This document shows, in pieces, positions 20,032 through 30,324 of a stretch of 64,000 bases of DNA. The notes below the pieces were generated by a model. It was not told the DNA's origin. It searched no databases and worked only from the letters and a program-made list of their open reading frames with translations. Both the position numbers and the translations under genes were made by a program. The stretch lies in NCBI GenBank assembly GCA_021779195.1, contig JAJYBB010000011.1:35390-99389 (forward strand), written 5' to 3'. The first letter of the stretch is position 1, and every line of letters starts with the position of its first letter. The DNA comes from Bacteroidota bacterium (lineage in GTDB: Bacteria > Bacteroidota > Bacteroidia > Bacteroidales > Paludibacteraceae).

Positions 20032-21630
20032 TTAATAATTATTTGCTGTTGGTTTTAACGCCCAGTGATAAATTTGCATGGTTTTTTTACCCGAAGCTTC
20101 AATTTTTGAGAATTCAACCTTTATTTTAAATGAAGCCATACCATTTCCATCAACATGAACCACGCCAACTAAACCGCCTAATCCATCCCATTTTTTAGTT
20201 CCGTTAATTGGGTTTAAATCATAAGATGTTTCAGTTACCCGGTCGTAGTTCCAAGGCGTCGATAAACTTGCCTGTATGTTTTGAGCGACCATCACTCCGT
20301 TGAAATAGACATTTACGTAGGGATGTGCTGAACTTCTAAATCCCATGTATAAATTATATTCACCCGTTGGTACCTGCATGACCCTGACATGATATTTGCC
20401 ATCATCAGGGCTGGTATACCTTTCGAGAGGAGGAAATTCAACTGAAAATTCATCATTGGTATCGGGGTTACCTGAAACCTGTAAAACAATGTAATTTGGT
20501 AAAATTGAAGGTTTAGGCGTTGCATCTCCCACAAAGACGGATGGACTTCCTACTAACCCTTTAAAAGTATACAAATCAGCTGTGTCGGGATAAACTTTAT
20601 CCTGATATTCCCAATATTCAACAAGGGATTTAATTCTGCTTATAATCACGTTATTAGGTATTTTCATTTTGGTAATTTTATATACTAATCCATTGCTCAT
20701 GGGTTCAGGATTGTTCAAGTCAATTTGCTGAACAGTGGTGCGCCAAACATTACCAAAAGCCGATCGAATGTCGGTGGGGCTAAAATCAGTTATTTCTCCG
20801 TTATAGAACATTGCCTGTTTAATCCATGTCATTGCCAAAGCCGAATCGCTTTGAGCAACGGTTTTACCCATTTTGGCATAAGTGCTTTGCAATGTACTGA
20901 AGCAACTGTCAATTACCGCATTACTTGGCAATAAAACCGTAAACTGTTGAAATTCGGAATTGAATTGAACGGTTTGAAACAATGGATTATAAACATAGAA
21001 AACAGAATCGTAAACTGTGTTGCCTGTTTTGTCAACTCCAATAGGAATCGAGTTGGTTTTATCAAACATATCTACATTATATCTAAAAATCGAGTCTCTG
21101 ATTATGGAATAATCATCTCCCAGATTTTTAAGATATTCATAAATATTGATTCTCGATTTCATTAGCGCTGAAATTTCATGAATTTCACCATTTTTCAAAC
21201 GAACAGAACTTAAAATCTCAGAGGAATTGGCATAAAGAGCATTGTCTTTTTCTGTAATCTGAAAATATATCCCATTAAGCGACCTGATTCGCAAGCCATT
21301 GATTAAATCGGATTTTAAAAAAGGCAGGTAATTGAGATGATATTGCATCCGCAAGGTATCGTTGTCCGGAACATTGGCGGCATCCATTGCCTGATTGTTC
21401 ACCACCCAGATTGTGAGTTGTTGATCTTTGGTGAGTTCCTTATCCAGACCTGTTTTTTTTAGCATATCGTAAAATTTCGAGTATTCGGGATGGGTGTTGA
21501 AGTATTCCACCAAGGTCATATCGAGTTGTTCATCGGTTCCGGAAGTTCCAAAATAATAGCTTGCCCATTTTTCGTTACACGAGCTTAATAAAAGGATAAT
21601 TCCAACCAGAAAATAATATGTTTTTTTCAT
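20032..21630 (-). CDS. Fasciclin (FAS1) domain lipoprotein with C-terminal beta-rich domain
   Basis: Lipobox LLSSCNEKW; FAS1-like segments (EYFNTHPEYSKFYDMLKKTGLDKEL..LTIWVVNNQAMDA). Start Met at 21630 (MKKTYYFL) preferred. Confidence 0.82.
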   Translation of the reverse strand: MKKTYYFLVGIILLLSSCNEKWASYYFGTSGTDEQLDMTLVEYFNTHPEYSKFYDMLKKTGLDKELTKDQQLTIWVVNNQAMDAANVPDNDTLRMQYHLNYLPFLKSDLINGLRIRSLNGIYFQITEKDNALYANSSEILSSVRLKNGEIHEISALMKSRINIYEYLKNLGDDYSIIRDSIFRYNVDMFDKTNSIPIGVDKTGNTVYDSVFYVYNPLFQTVQFNSEFQQFTVLLPSNAVIDSCFSTLQSTYAKMGKTVAQSDSALAMTWIKQAMFYNGEITDFSPTDIRSAFGNVWRTTVQQIDLNNPEPMSNGLVYKITKMKIPNNVIISRIKSLVEYWEYQDKVYPDTADLYTFKGLVGSPSVFVGDATPKPSILPNYIVLQVSGNPDTNDEFSVEFPPLERYTSPDDGKYHVRVMQVPTGEYNLYMGFRSSAHPYVNVYFNGVMVAQNIQASLSTPWNYDRVTETSYDLNPINGTKKWDGLGGLVGVVHVDGNGMASFKIKVEFSKIEASGKKTMQIYHWALKPTANNY

Positions 21631-21684
21631 TTCAAAATGATTTTGTATCAAATAATTATTTTTATATCTGCTGATTATAAGAAT

Positions 21685-23271
21685 TTATTGAGGAGTGAAT
21701 GTTAAACAATCTAAATCAGATGTATAGTTATCTGCTGCCAGAATTCGTAATTTATGTGTTGTGGAACTATTGAAAGTGATGGTTCCTATGGTCGTGTTTA
21801 AGTATTGATTCGATTTTGAGGATGCTCCCTGCGTGGCTACTTGTACACCCAAATAATTTCCATCGACAATAAACCATATTTTACCAACAGCTCCTATCGA
21901 GCTTGGTTGCAACGGATTATAGTGACCGATTGCAACTTTATATGTGCCTGCGACAATAGTCGGACTTGTCATTTCCACCCATCCGTATGTGCCGAGATTC
22001 AATCTTAAATAATCGTAGTTTACCGCTTTGTAAGAAACTGCATCGTTCTTGTTCGCAATTACATAAAATAATCCCGGTTTTGAATCGGGTATGGCCAACC
22101 AGTTATAGCAAGTCGCCATATCGGGTGTGAGCTGATAAGTGTATGTGCTTGTTAATCCGGATGTCCTGTATTTTGGAAGAAAAGATGCAAGCACAGAATA
22201 ATCCGTTAATTCCCATTGAATTGTTGTTGGTTTTGGTATTTTTACAGTCATAATGTTGTTTACCACGTGCATTACCCCGTTTTTACAATTTTGATTAACT
22301 GCAATAAATCCGACACCGGCTCCTTGAGTAGTGTTATAATTGATATACAGTGTTTTATTGACATCAGAAACGTTGAGTAACTGATTTAAAGCCATCGTAT
22401 TGTAATTTTTCGAACGCTTGGTATCGTTTTGTGAAAATGCTGAAAGAGATGCGTATGAAATTTGCTGATTTAAAAGATGATAACCAACATATAATTTCAA
22501 CCCATTGTTATTGTTCGTGAAATCGCTTCCTGCACCTAATGAATCGACCAGAACATTGAAACTGCTGATGCCCGAAGCCTGGAATACACTGTCGGGAACT
22601 GCGAATAATGTGTAATGGTACTTGTACAAAATATTGTTTGAAACGTTCGATGCTACTCTTAACAAGCTGTCATAACCGGTTGCTTGCACGGCTTGTCTGA
22701 AAATTGAATACTGATTCGACTGTAATTTATCCCAAATAGTTTCAGTAACAGGGGTCAGAGTTGCATTTAATATGTGAATGTAGCCATTGCTTGTTTTCAC
22801 GGTTTTAATAATTGTTGCCTGCGAGTTAATAATTACCTCTCCACCATTGGCATCAAATGATGTCGAAAGATAATCACCCGTGGCGGTAGTATCAGGGATT
22901 ATCCCCTCATCGAAACTCACTGCACTATATAGTGCTCCTTGGATGGTGTGGTATTTCACTAAAATTTTCGCATCCTCTAGATTTAATTCGTTGACAGAGC
23001 TTACTCCTTTGGAAGCCAGGTATGCTTTCATGGCGGCATCATTCGGTACAAAGCAGGTATAATCGTCGGCTAAGTTTAGCGTGTTATACAAATCCGTATA
23101 TTTCAGTAACTGAACCCAAAGGGATACGTTTAACGAATCTGTTTGGTTCATATACGATGCAGCTGGTAATACACTGGTGTCAATTACATAATTTGAGTTT
23201 TTTGCAAAAGGATCGGTACATGAAGCCAATGTAACGATGGAAATTGCAATTAGATATATTAATTTCTTCAT
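21685..23271 (-). CDS. Fasciclin (FAS1) domain lipoprotein with C-terminal CBM-like region
   Basis: Lipobox TLASCTDPF; FAS1 (LLKYTDLYNTLNLADDYTCFVPNDAAMKAYLASKGV...VKYHTIQG...NGYIHILNATLTPV). Confidence 0.87.
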   Translation of the reverse strand: MKKLIYLIAISIVTLASCTDPFAKNSNYVIDTSVLPAASYMNQTDSLNVSLWVQLLKYTDLYNTLNLADDYTCFVPNDAAMKAYLASKGVSSVNELNLEDAKILVKYHTIQGALYSAVSFDEGIIPDTTATGDYLSTSFDANGGEVIINSQATIIKTVKTSNGYIHILNATLTPVTETIWDKLQSNQYSIFRQAVQATGYDSLLRVASNVSNNILYKYHYTLFAVPDSVFQASGISSFNVLVDSLGAGSDFTNNNNGLKLYVGYHLLNQQISYASLSAFSQNDTKRSKNYNTMALNQLLNVSDVNKTLYINYNTTQGAGVGFIAVNQNCKNGVMHVVNNIMTVKIPKPTTIQWELTDYSVLASFLPKYRTSGLTSTYTYQLTPDMATCYNWLAIPDSKPGLFYVIANKNDAVSYKAVNYDYLRLNLGTYGWVEMTSPTIVAGTYKVAIGHYNPLQPSSIGAVGKIWFIVDGNYLGVQVATQGASSKSNQYLNTTIGTITFNSSTTHKLRILAADNYTSDLDCLTFTPQ

Positions 23272-23288
23272 GATTTTAATGTTTTATT

Positions 23289-24770
23289 TTAATTTCCTAA
23301 ATTTGCATAGTATGGATTTTGAACGAGTAAACTATTGGTCATCAGTTCATTTGAATTTACGGGCAAATACCAGGAATTTGGATCCTGAAGAATTGCCCGA
23401 ATCATGGAGCTTGTACTTGCCGAAGCAACCTGTAACACTTGTTCGATGAAGAATTCTTTAAAACCCGCATCAGGTCGTCGACCAATTCTGACAAGATCAA
23501 ACCAATTTTTACCTTCACAGAAGAATTCCCTTTCACGTTCTTTAAGTAAAATTTGTATCATTCCCAATTTGTCGGAGTTGCCTGCTGAAGGCGTCAAACC
23601 TGCACGTGTACGAATCGTATTAACTATTTCAAGTCCTTTACTCAAACTGCTCGAGTCGCCTTTCATAATATATGCTTCGGCTTCCATCAAATACACATCT
23701 GCTAAGCGGTAAATAATCCAATGCTGGTCATTTTGTGAACTTGAATTGCGGGCAGTTGCCCCATCGGCTGCTATTCCGATATATTTCCAAATTTTGCCAT
23801 CGGCAGTGTATGATGCATTTAAACCTCTTTTGTCTGTAGGATTAGCTTCATATAATGATTGTTGAAAGGGTGAGATAAAATAATATTTGCTTGTCGAAAA
23901 CCAAGAAATGAACGAATTGGTTTGCCCAAGATTGTAATTATATTGAATCTCAAAAATACTTTCGTTACTGTTTCCAGGGAAATAATTCATAAACCAGTTG
24001 GCTCCCGAAATTAATCCGATCTGACCTGAATTTATTACCGCTTCACATGCAGGGATGCAATCATCATAATTTCCAAGCCACAGATTGATGTCGGCTATAA
24101 GAGCATAAATAGCCCATTTTGTAGCCCTCCCTTTGCTGTTGATTGGATTTGCCGGATCAGTTTCTGGAAATTTAGTTTTTGCAGATTCTAATGAATTGTT
24201 TAAATCGACCAAGCAGTTTTTCAGAATTTGGTCACCTGAAGTTTGGGCAATATCATAAGGTGCTGAATCATCGACATATGGTTGCGTTACATAGGGTACA
24301 TTTTTCCAAATTCTGACTAAATAGAAATAAGCCAATGCCCTTTGAAAATAGGCTTCAGATAAGTACGAATGCATTACATTAACATTGAATGAAGCATCTT
24401 TTACGGTTGGTCCATATTTGATTACAGAATTTGCCATATTGATTACGGAATACAATTTATCCCATTTTGTTAAATCGTTGGTGGCGAGAATATCAAATTG
24501 TCGCAGTTTTTGAGCAGCCAATGCACCTGTAGTTCCCGTGGTATTGAAATAAATTCCGTTTCCGCGGGCTTCACCCCAAAGCATTAAATATTCCTGTGCA
24601 GCCTGGAGTTTTACGTAACCCGCTCCTAAAACATCTTCAACATCTTCTTTTGTTTTCCAATATTGATCAGTACTTTGATTATTTTCGGGTAATATGGTCA
24701 AGTAGTCCTGACACGAGCTTGCAGATAAGGTAACTATAAGTAAAGTTACGATATAATGATTGATTTTCAT
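23289..24770 (-). CDS. SusD/RagB family nutrient-binding lipoprotein
   Basis: Lipobox ASSCQDYLTILPENNQSTDQYWKTKEDV; FCEGKNWFDLVRIGR; WYLPVNSNELMTN. Confidence 0.95.
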   Translation of the reverse strand: MKINHYIVTLLIVTLSASSCQDYLTILPENNQSTDQYWKTKEDVEDVLGAGYVKLQAAQEYLMLWGEARGNGIYFNTTGTTGALAAQKLRQFDILATNDLTKWDKLYSVINMANSVIKYGPTVKDASFNVNVMHSYLSEAYFQRALAYFYLVRIWKNVPYVTQPYVDDSAPYDIAQTSGDQILKNCLVDLNNSLESAKTKFPETDPANPINSKGRATKWAIYALIADINLWLGNYDDCIPACEAVINSGQIGLISGANWFMNYFPGNSNESIFEIQYNYNLGQTNSFISWFSTSKYYFISPFQQSLYEANPTDKRGLNASYTADGKIWKYIGIAADGATARNSSSQNDQHWIIYRLADVYLMEAEAYIMKGDSSSLSKGLEIVNTIRTRAGLTPSAGNSDKLGMIQILLKEREREFFCEGKNWFDLVRIGRRPDAGFKEFFIEQVLQVASASTSSMIRAILQDPNSWYLPVNSNELMTNSLLVQNPYYANLGN

Positions 24771-24785
24771 AAGCTTGTCTTGTTT

Positions 24786-27700
24786 TTATAGATTTAGATT
24801 TAAACCTACTGCAACACGCAATGGTTTTGGAGTTGCAGCATTGTCAATATACATTGGATATAAACCATTTACGAACGATAGATTTATCTCAGGATCTTGT
24901 CCTTTGTATCGGGTAAATGTTAATAGATCGTAACCGGTGGCATAAACCTGCAATCGTCTGATATGAAGTTTATCCGATATTTTTTTTGGCAAATCGAATT
25001 TGAGCGTCAATGTTTTCATCCTTACGAATGATGCATCTTCTAAGAATCGATCTGACCCTAAATCGTTATAACCACGGTTGTACAAAGCTCTCGGAATATC
25101 GGTAATATCACCTTCATGTCTCCATCTGCGTAATACTGCCGTACTTTGATTATCTGTTCCGTACATATACTCGTTGTTCATTCGCACTGCATTGATTACT
25201 TTTTGACCTAACCTTCCTTGAAATGAAGCTACTAATCCTACATTTTTATACGAAAGATTAAATCCGAACCCACCAATAAATATAGGATTTGAATTACCGA
25301 TATACACGATATCGTATTGATTGATAACTCCATCGTGATTTACATCAGCATATTTTGCATCGCCAGGGTAAACTTTTACATTCCCGTTTTGCATAACAAC
25401 AGGATTCCCGCTTATATCATAAATAACGTTCCCTTTTGTATCATGCGCATAGGTTTCGTTTGTATTTTGATATACTCCCAGGTATTTATATCCGTAAAAC
25501 GAACCCAATGGTTCTCCTACGCTAAATTTATAGGCATAGTTTTTATTGCCGAATGTGTAATTCACATTTTGTTTATTTTCAGGAAGTTCAATTATCTGGT
25601 TTTTGTTTTGAGAAATGTTGAAGTTTAAAAATAGTTTCCAGTTTTTTGAAGTGATGGCTTGAAAATCGGTAGATAATTCCCAGCCTTTGTTGTCCATTTT
25701 CCCGGAATTATAATATGCAACCGATGTATATCCGGTAGAGGTTGGAATGGATACGCTGCTCTGAAGCATATTACTGGTGAGTTTGTCATACAAATCGAGC
25801 GAGATATTAAGCCTGTTTTTAAACATACTTAAATCGAGTCCGATATTTGTCTGGGTAATTGTTTCGTAAGTAATATTATCGAGTTGAATTTTAACTGGTT
25901 GAATAGCCGACATTTCGCCATACCCATTGGCAATGGCACTTAACGAGCCGATATAGGGTGAAGAACCTGAAGGTGAGTTACCGCTTTGACCCCAATTGAG
26001 ACGAATTTTACCAAGTGAAAGAAATTTAAAGTTTTGCATGAATTTTTCATCTCCAAATACCCATGCAGCGCCAATTGTCGGGAAAAGTCCCCAACGGCTT
26101 TTTGCGGGTAAGCTTGAGCTGGCTTCCGTGCGTATGCCTGCATTTAAGATGTAACGTTCATTATAAGAATATTGAGTATTTAAAAATCCTCCAATGCTTC
26201 GATATTCGACATGTCCCGAGCCGGGTGCATAATTTTTTGAGTTGCTACCAACAATCAAATCGGTAATTCCTGAACTTGCATTGCCTGAAGTGGTTCCTGA
26301 GAAAGAAGAAGTGTTTTGATCGGTGGTTTGCCAAACACCGCTGAGTAAGATTTTATGTTTTTCAGCAAATGTTTGATTGTAAATCAATCGGTTCTCTGTC
26401 GTCAGGTACATTACATCCGAACCGCTTTCGGAACTGATATTTGTGTATTTGCTGATAAATGATTCTCCTGTAACACTTTCGGGAAGATATTTGTCGGTTT
26501 TGTTTAAATTAGCCTGAAAGCCCAAGATTCCGTAATAATCCAATCCTCTGAAAAAATTGTAATGGAGGTTGAAAATCAAAAGACTTGATGCCGAGGTGGT
26601 TGTGTTTGTTGCTTCGTTGGCGAGAGCCACCGGATTATATGTTCCATTTGATGCAAATGATCCCTGAAAATACGAAAACGGTGTGAAATATTCACTTGTA
26701 GGTTTGCCATCCGAACCGATAATATACGGACTCATATTTGGCATTTTAGTTAATGCCTCTCCACGAATCGAAGCATCGAGATTCCCATCCGTGTAAGTTG
26801 CATTTCGTGTACCCCGAGTGAAACTGTAGTTCGTGGCAATATCCAATTTGTCTGAAAATTTATATTGCATGTTAAATCTGCCGCTAAAACGTTGATATGC
26901 TGTTCCTATGGTCGTACCTTGTTGAGTCAGATGGCTTAATGACAATCGGTAATCAGCTTTGTCGCCTCCGCCCGAAAGAGAAAAATTATTGTCGAACGAC
27001 ATTCCTTGCTGGGTAATTTGATTCAACCAGTTTATATTTTGGTTGTATTCGTTAAAATAAGTCCATTGAGGGTCATAGCCAATTTCTTTGGTATTGAAAA
27101 GCAAATTCAAATAGGTGTTTGCTTCGCTGGTACCCTGTCCCACATCGTTAATTGAGTTCCATACAGCGTCTTGTATCATCGATACATATTGTTTGGCATT
27201 TAACATCGGAATTGAATTTCCTTCTTTGCTGCCTTCATAACGCGATGAATATGAGAATGACATACGTCCTTTTGAGCCTTTTTTTGTTGTGATCAGAAGC
27301 ACACCGTTTGCTCCTTTCGACCCCCAAATAGCGGTTGCAGCAGCATCTTTAAGAACTTCGATACTTAAAATATCGCTGGGCGAGATGTTTAATAATTCGC
27401 TGTAATCGTCGGAGTTCGCCGTAGCAAAATTAAAGTCGGATGATACATCGACAGGCATTGGAATTCCATCGATCACAAATAAGGGATCGGATGATGCGCT
27501 AAGTGATGATGTACCTCGGATTCGAATTGAACTACCTGAACCCGGATCGGCACCGGTAAGTACATCTACATTGGCTAATGCTCCTTGAAGAGCTTCAGTT
27601 ACGTTGGTAACTCCGGCTGTTTCAAGTCCTTCCAAGTTTACTTTCTGAATAGCCGAAACTCGTTCACGGCTGGTTTGTCCCAACGCATTTTTATCAGTTT

Positions 27701-28061
27701 TCTTTGCTGTAACTTCTACGGCGCTGAATGTGGTCGCGTCTTCAAGGGCAATTTTTAAGGTGTTTTGACCTTTATATTGAACCGTTTGCGATTTATATCC
27801 TACCAATGAGAAAACAATTTTTAAATTATTTTTATTGGGTATCTGTAATCTGAATTCTCCGTTTGCATCAACAATGCATCCTCCAATCGACCGATTATCG
27901 GCATTTTGTACATATACGTTTGCACCCGTAAGTGGTTCGTTGTTTTCTGAATCTTTTACCGTACCGGTTAGTACCGTTTGGGCCATAAGCGATTGAATTG
28001 CAAATAATGCAATCAACGAGATGAGTATTTTACGAAATATTTTCATTGTGTGTTTTTTCAT
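24786..28061 (-). CDS. SusC/RagA family TonB-linked outer-membrane protein
   Basis: TGTVKDSENNEPLTGANVYV; IRGTSSLSASSDPLFVIDGIPM; ILSIEVLKDAAATAIWGSKGANGVLLITTKKG. Confidence 0.97.
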   Translation of the reverse strand: MKKHTMKIFRKILISLIALFAIQSLMAQTVLTGTVKDSENNEPLTGANVYVQNADNRSIGGCIVDANGEFRLQIPNKNNLKIVFSLVGYKSQTVQYKGQNTLKIALEDATTFSAVEVTAKKTDKNALGQTSRERVSAIQKVNLEGLETAGVTNVTEALQGALANVDVLTGADPGSGSSIRIRGTSSLSASSDPLFVIDGIPMPVDVSSDFNFATANSDDYSELLNISPSDILSIEVLKDAAATAIWGSKGANGVLLITTKKGSKGRMSFSYSSRYEGSKEGNSIPMLNAKQYVSMIQDAVWNSINDVGQGTSEANTYLNLLFNTKEIGYDPQWTYFNEYNQNINWLNQITQQGMSFDNNFSLSGGGDKADYRLSLSHLTQQGTTIGTAYQRFSGRFNMQYKFSDKLDIATNYSFTRGTRNATYTDGNLDASIRGEALTKMPNMSPYIIGSDGKPTSEYFTPFSYFQGSFASNGTYNPVALANEATNTTTSASSLLIFNLHYNFFRGLDYYGILGFQANLNKTDKYLPESVTGESFISKYTNISSESGSDVMYLTTENRLIYNQTFAEKHKILLSGVWQTTDQNTSSFSGTTSGNASSGITDLIVGSNSKNYAPGSGHVEYRSIGGFLNTQYSYNERYILNAGIRTEASSSLPAKSRWGLFPTIGAAWVFGDEKFMQNFKFLSLGKIRLNWGQSGNSPSGSSPYIGSLSAIANGYGEMSAIQPVKIQLDNITYETITQTNIGLDLSMFKNRLNISLDLYDKLTSNMLQSSVSIPTSTGYTSVAYYNSGKMDNKGWELSTDFQAITSKNWKLFLNFNISQNKNQIIELPENKQNVNYTFGNKNYAYKFSVGEPLGSFYGYKYLGVYQNTNETYAHDTKGNVIYDISGNPVVMQNGNVKVYPGDAKYADVNHDGVINQYDIVYIGNSNPIFIGGFGFNLSYKNVGLVASFQGRLGQKVINAVRMNNEYMYGTDNQSTAVLRRWRHEGDITDIPRALYNRGYNDLGSDRFLEDASFVRMKTLTLKFDLPKKISDKLHIRRLQVYATGYDLLTFTRYKGQDPEINLSFVNGLYPMYIDNAATPKPLRVAVGLNLNL

Positions 28062-30307
28062 TATTTTACATCAAGTATGTTGTCGATTAAATAGGCAGCT
28101 CCGTCAGCGTAGATATGCGGAAAATAACTTAAAACTTTGGCTTGATTCCCTTTGGCATCGACAATTATTAAATCAGTTCCGTTATCAATTAAAGTGAATG
28201 TAGCCGTACTTCCATCAGAATTTTTTCCGAACGATACAAGTGTGCCCTGAATACCCGCACCAGGGAACGGATAATCCAATAAATTGCTTGCACTGACATC
28301 GATAAAGTAAGGCATTAAATAGTTGGCAACTTTACTTGCGGGAGTACTCGGTATTTTTTTAGCGGTAAAGCCTGCTAAAATTGCAGTATTTGAAGGAATT
28401 AACGCAATGAATCTATTGCCTTGCAGAAAGCTGTAAGGTGGTTGTGTCGTTCCTAATCCGGATGATTGTATCAATGCTTTAAAATACGAATAATCGGCAG
28501 GACAACTTGTTGATGTTATGATGTTCTTGAATTGATTGTATTCGCCAACCAGTGCCGAAGCGGTTTCCCCATCTAATTCGTAAGCTTCTCCGTTTGTCCA
28601 ATCGCCATTCAGTTTCTTAATTGTAGGAACTTTTGCATCTACTCCAAGGTTGTATAATGCCGAAGAGTAAATTTTACTTCCGTTGATATATAGGTAGTTA
28701 TAAGGTACTAATGTTCTGTATATTGATTCTGTTCCCCTGCTTGAAATGAGTTCGGTAGCAACATGGTCGCCAGCAAATGTTTTCTTTTGGTTTATAGACA
28801 TTGCCGTAAAACCATTGTCCCCATCTATTTGCAATTGCTGTGCGCCATACAATTTTGAATTTGTGTTGATATATTGCATGGTCTGTCCTTCAAAATTAGT
28901 ATTCGACAGAATCATGTCATCCGATGGATAAAAAACTTTGAACGATGTTGCATCGGATATTAAAGTCTGAATATATGAAGAATTCTTCATTATATCCAGA
29001 AAAATGTTGTATTTTGGGTCGCAATACATCGGTGCGGTAACTTTCTGAAACATAGGTGGTATTAAAGTATGATCCAGTCCGTAGAGTGCCCCATTCGAAC
29101 AAATATGTTTCATTTTAACGGTCGAACGGTCAAATTGAATGATCGATCCGTAACTTGACTTGATTTTACCCGATTCTATTTGATCAGGAAATAAAATGGT
29201 ACCCGAATAGACATGATTTTGAAGAAATGCAAGCATGGGTTCAAAATTTACCTGATCGATGCTCGAATAATAAGGTGCCCAATATTTATCGAAAAATGCT
29301 TGCATGGCATTATTGTCAGGTGCAAATAAATTATAGGCTGCATAAGACAAAATGGATAATTGAGAATAATCGGATATGGGCCATTCTGATGCGATCGGGG
29401 GCAGGCTCGATCCGTGATTCATTATGTAAAGCGAATCGCCGTTGCCGTAATCAGCAGTAGAGCTCGGATCGTATTGAAAGGTTACAAACCGGTCGTAAGC
29501 ATTTCTGAATATGTCGTAGCCGTTTTCTGATTTTAATGAATCGTAAATGGTGCCAAGTGGATCGAGTACCTGATTGATAATGTACACGTAGCCATTGTCC
29601 GTAACTAATGCATATTCATTAACGGATGCATTTGAAACATTGAAGCCGTTGTTACCTGTCCAGGTCGAATTTGGATAAAAAAACTGATAATTTGACGCTG
29701 CATCAACGCCATAGCTATTGAAAAAGTTATACGAAAATACGGGTATAAACCGGTCGTTGTGCATAATTTTTCGGATCGTATTGTTGTAAGCAGGATCTTG
29801 TATACTCGAAATCGAATCGCGACTTTTAGTTCTGAATTTATAATACATTCCCTTAAACTGATTCACAGATTCAATTCCATTTGGTTTGTAATCTTCAAAC
29901 GCTTCTTTGTTAAACGAATAGAATACAAGATGATATCCCACTAACTGATTGATTACATTGTTAGGAATATCAGCAATCGATTTATAGTTGTGATTGTTTA
30001 AATACACTTGAAAAGCGGAATCTGTTGGTGCCATGACGGTAATGATTCCTTTTCCTTGAACAAGATCCTTGTAAGGTGTACGTTCTACTGCTGCCAAAAA
30101 TAGTTTAAAGTTTCCTTTTTTATCCAGAACTTGCCATGCATTCCCTTTCAACCAATCAGGAGTGGCGTAATATTTACTTAATTCTGTTTCACACGAAGTG
30201 AATAAAAGAAGAAAACATACTAAAAACGGCGTGAATTTTTTCATTAATTTTCCCATTTCAGTTGTTTTGTTGCTTTGATTGTTATTACTTGATTTTTTAT
30301 ATGTCAT
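28061..30307 (-). CDS. Multi-FAS1 (fasciclin) domain lipoprotein
   Basis: LLLFTSCETELSKYY lipoprotein signal (true start probably 30244, MKKFTPF); repeated FAS1 pattern (ITVMAPTDSAFQVYLNNHNYKSIADIPNNVINQLVGYHLVFY). Confidence 0.87.
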   Translation of the reverse strand: MTYKKSSNNNQSNKTTEMGKLMKKFTPFLVCFLLLFTSCETELSKYYATPDWLKGNAWQVLDKKGNFKLFLAAVERTPYKDLVQGKGIITVMAPTDSAFQVYLNNHNYKSIADIPNNVINQLVGYHLVFYSFNKEAFEDYKPNGIESVNQFKGMYYKFRTKSRDSISSIQDPAYNNTIRKIMHNDRFIPVFSYNFFNSYGVDAASNYQFFYPNSTWTGNNGFNVSNASVNEYALVTDNGYVYIINQVLDPLGTIYDSLKSENGYDIFRNAYDRFVTFQYDPSSTADYGNGDSLYIMNHGSSLPPIASEWPISDYSQLSILSYAAYNLFAPDNNAMQAFFDKYWAPYYSSIDQVNFEPMLAFLQNHVYSGTILFPDQIESGKIKSSYGSIIQFDRSTVKMKHICSNGALYGLDHTLIPPMFQKVTAPMYCDPKYNIFLDIMKNSSYIQTLISDATSFKVFYPSDDMILSNTNFEGQTMQYINTNSKLYGAQQLQIDGDNGFTAMSINQKKTFAGDHVATELISSRGTESIYRTLVPYNYLYINGSKIYSSALYNLGVDAKVPTIKKLNGDWTNGEAYELDGETASALVGEYNQFKNIITSTSCPADYSYFKALIQSSGLGTTQPPYSFLQGNRFIALIPSNTAILAGFTAKKIPSTPASKVANYLMPYFIDVSASNLLDYPFPGAGIQGTLVSFGKNSDGSTATFTLIDNGTDLIIVDAKGNQAKVLSYFPHIYADGAAYLIDNILDVK

Positions 30308-30324
30308 ATTTCAAATTCGGAGTT

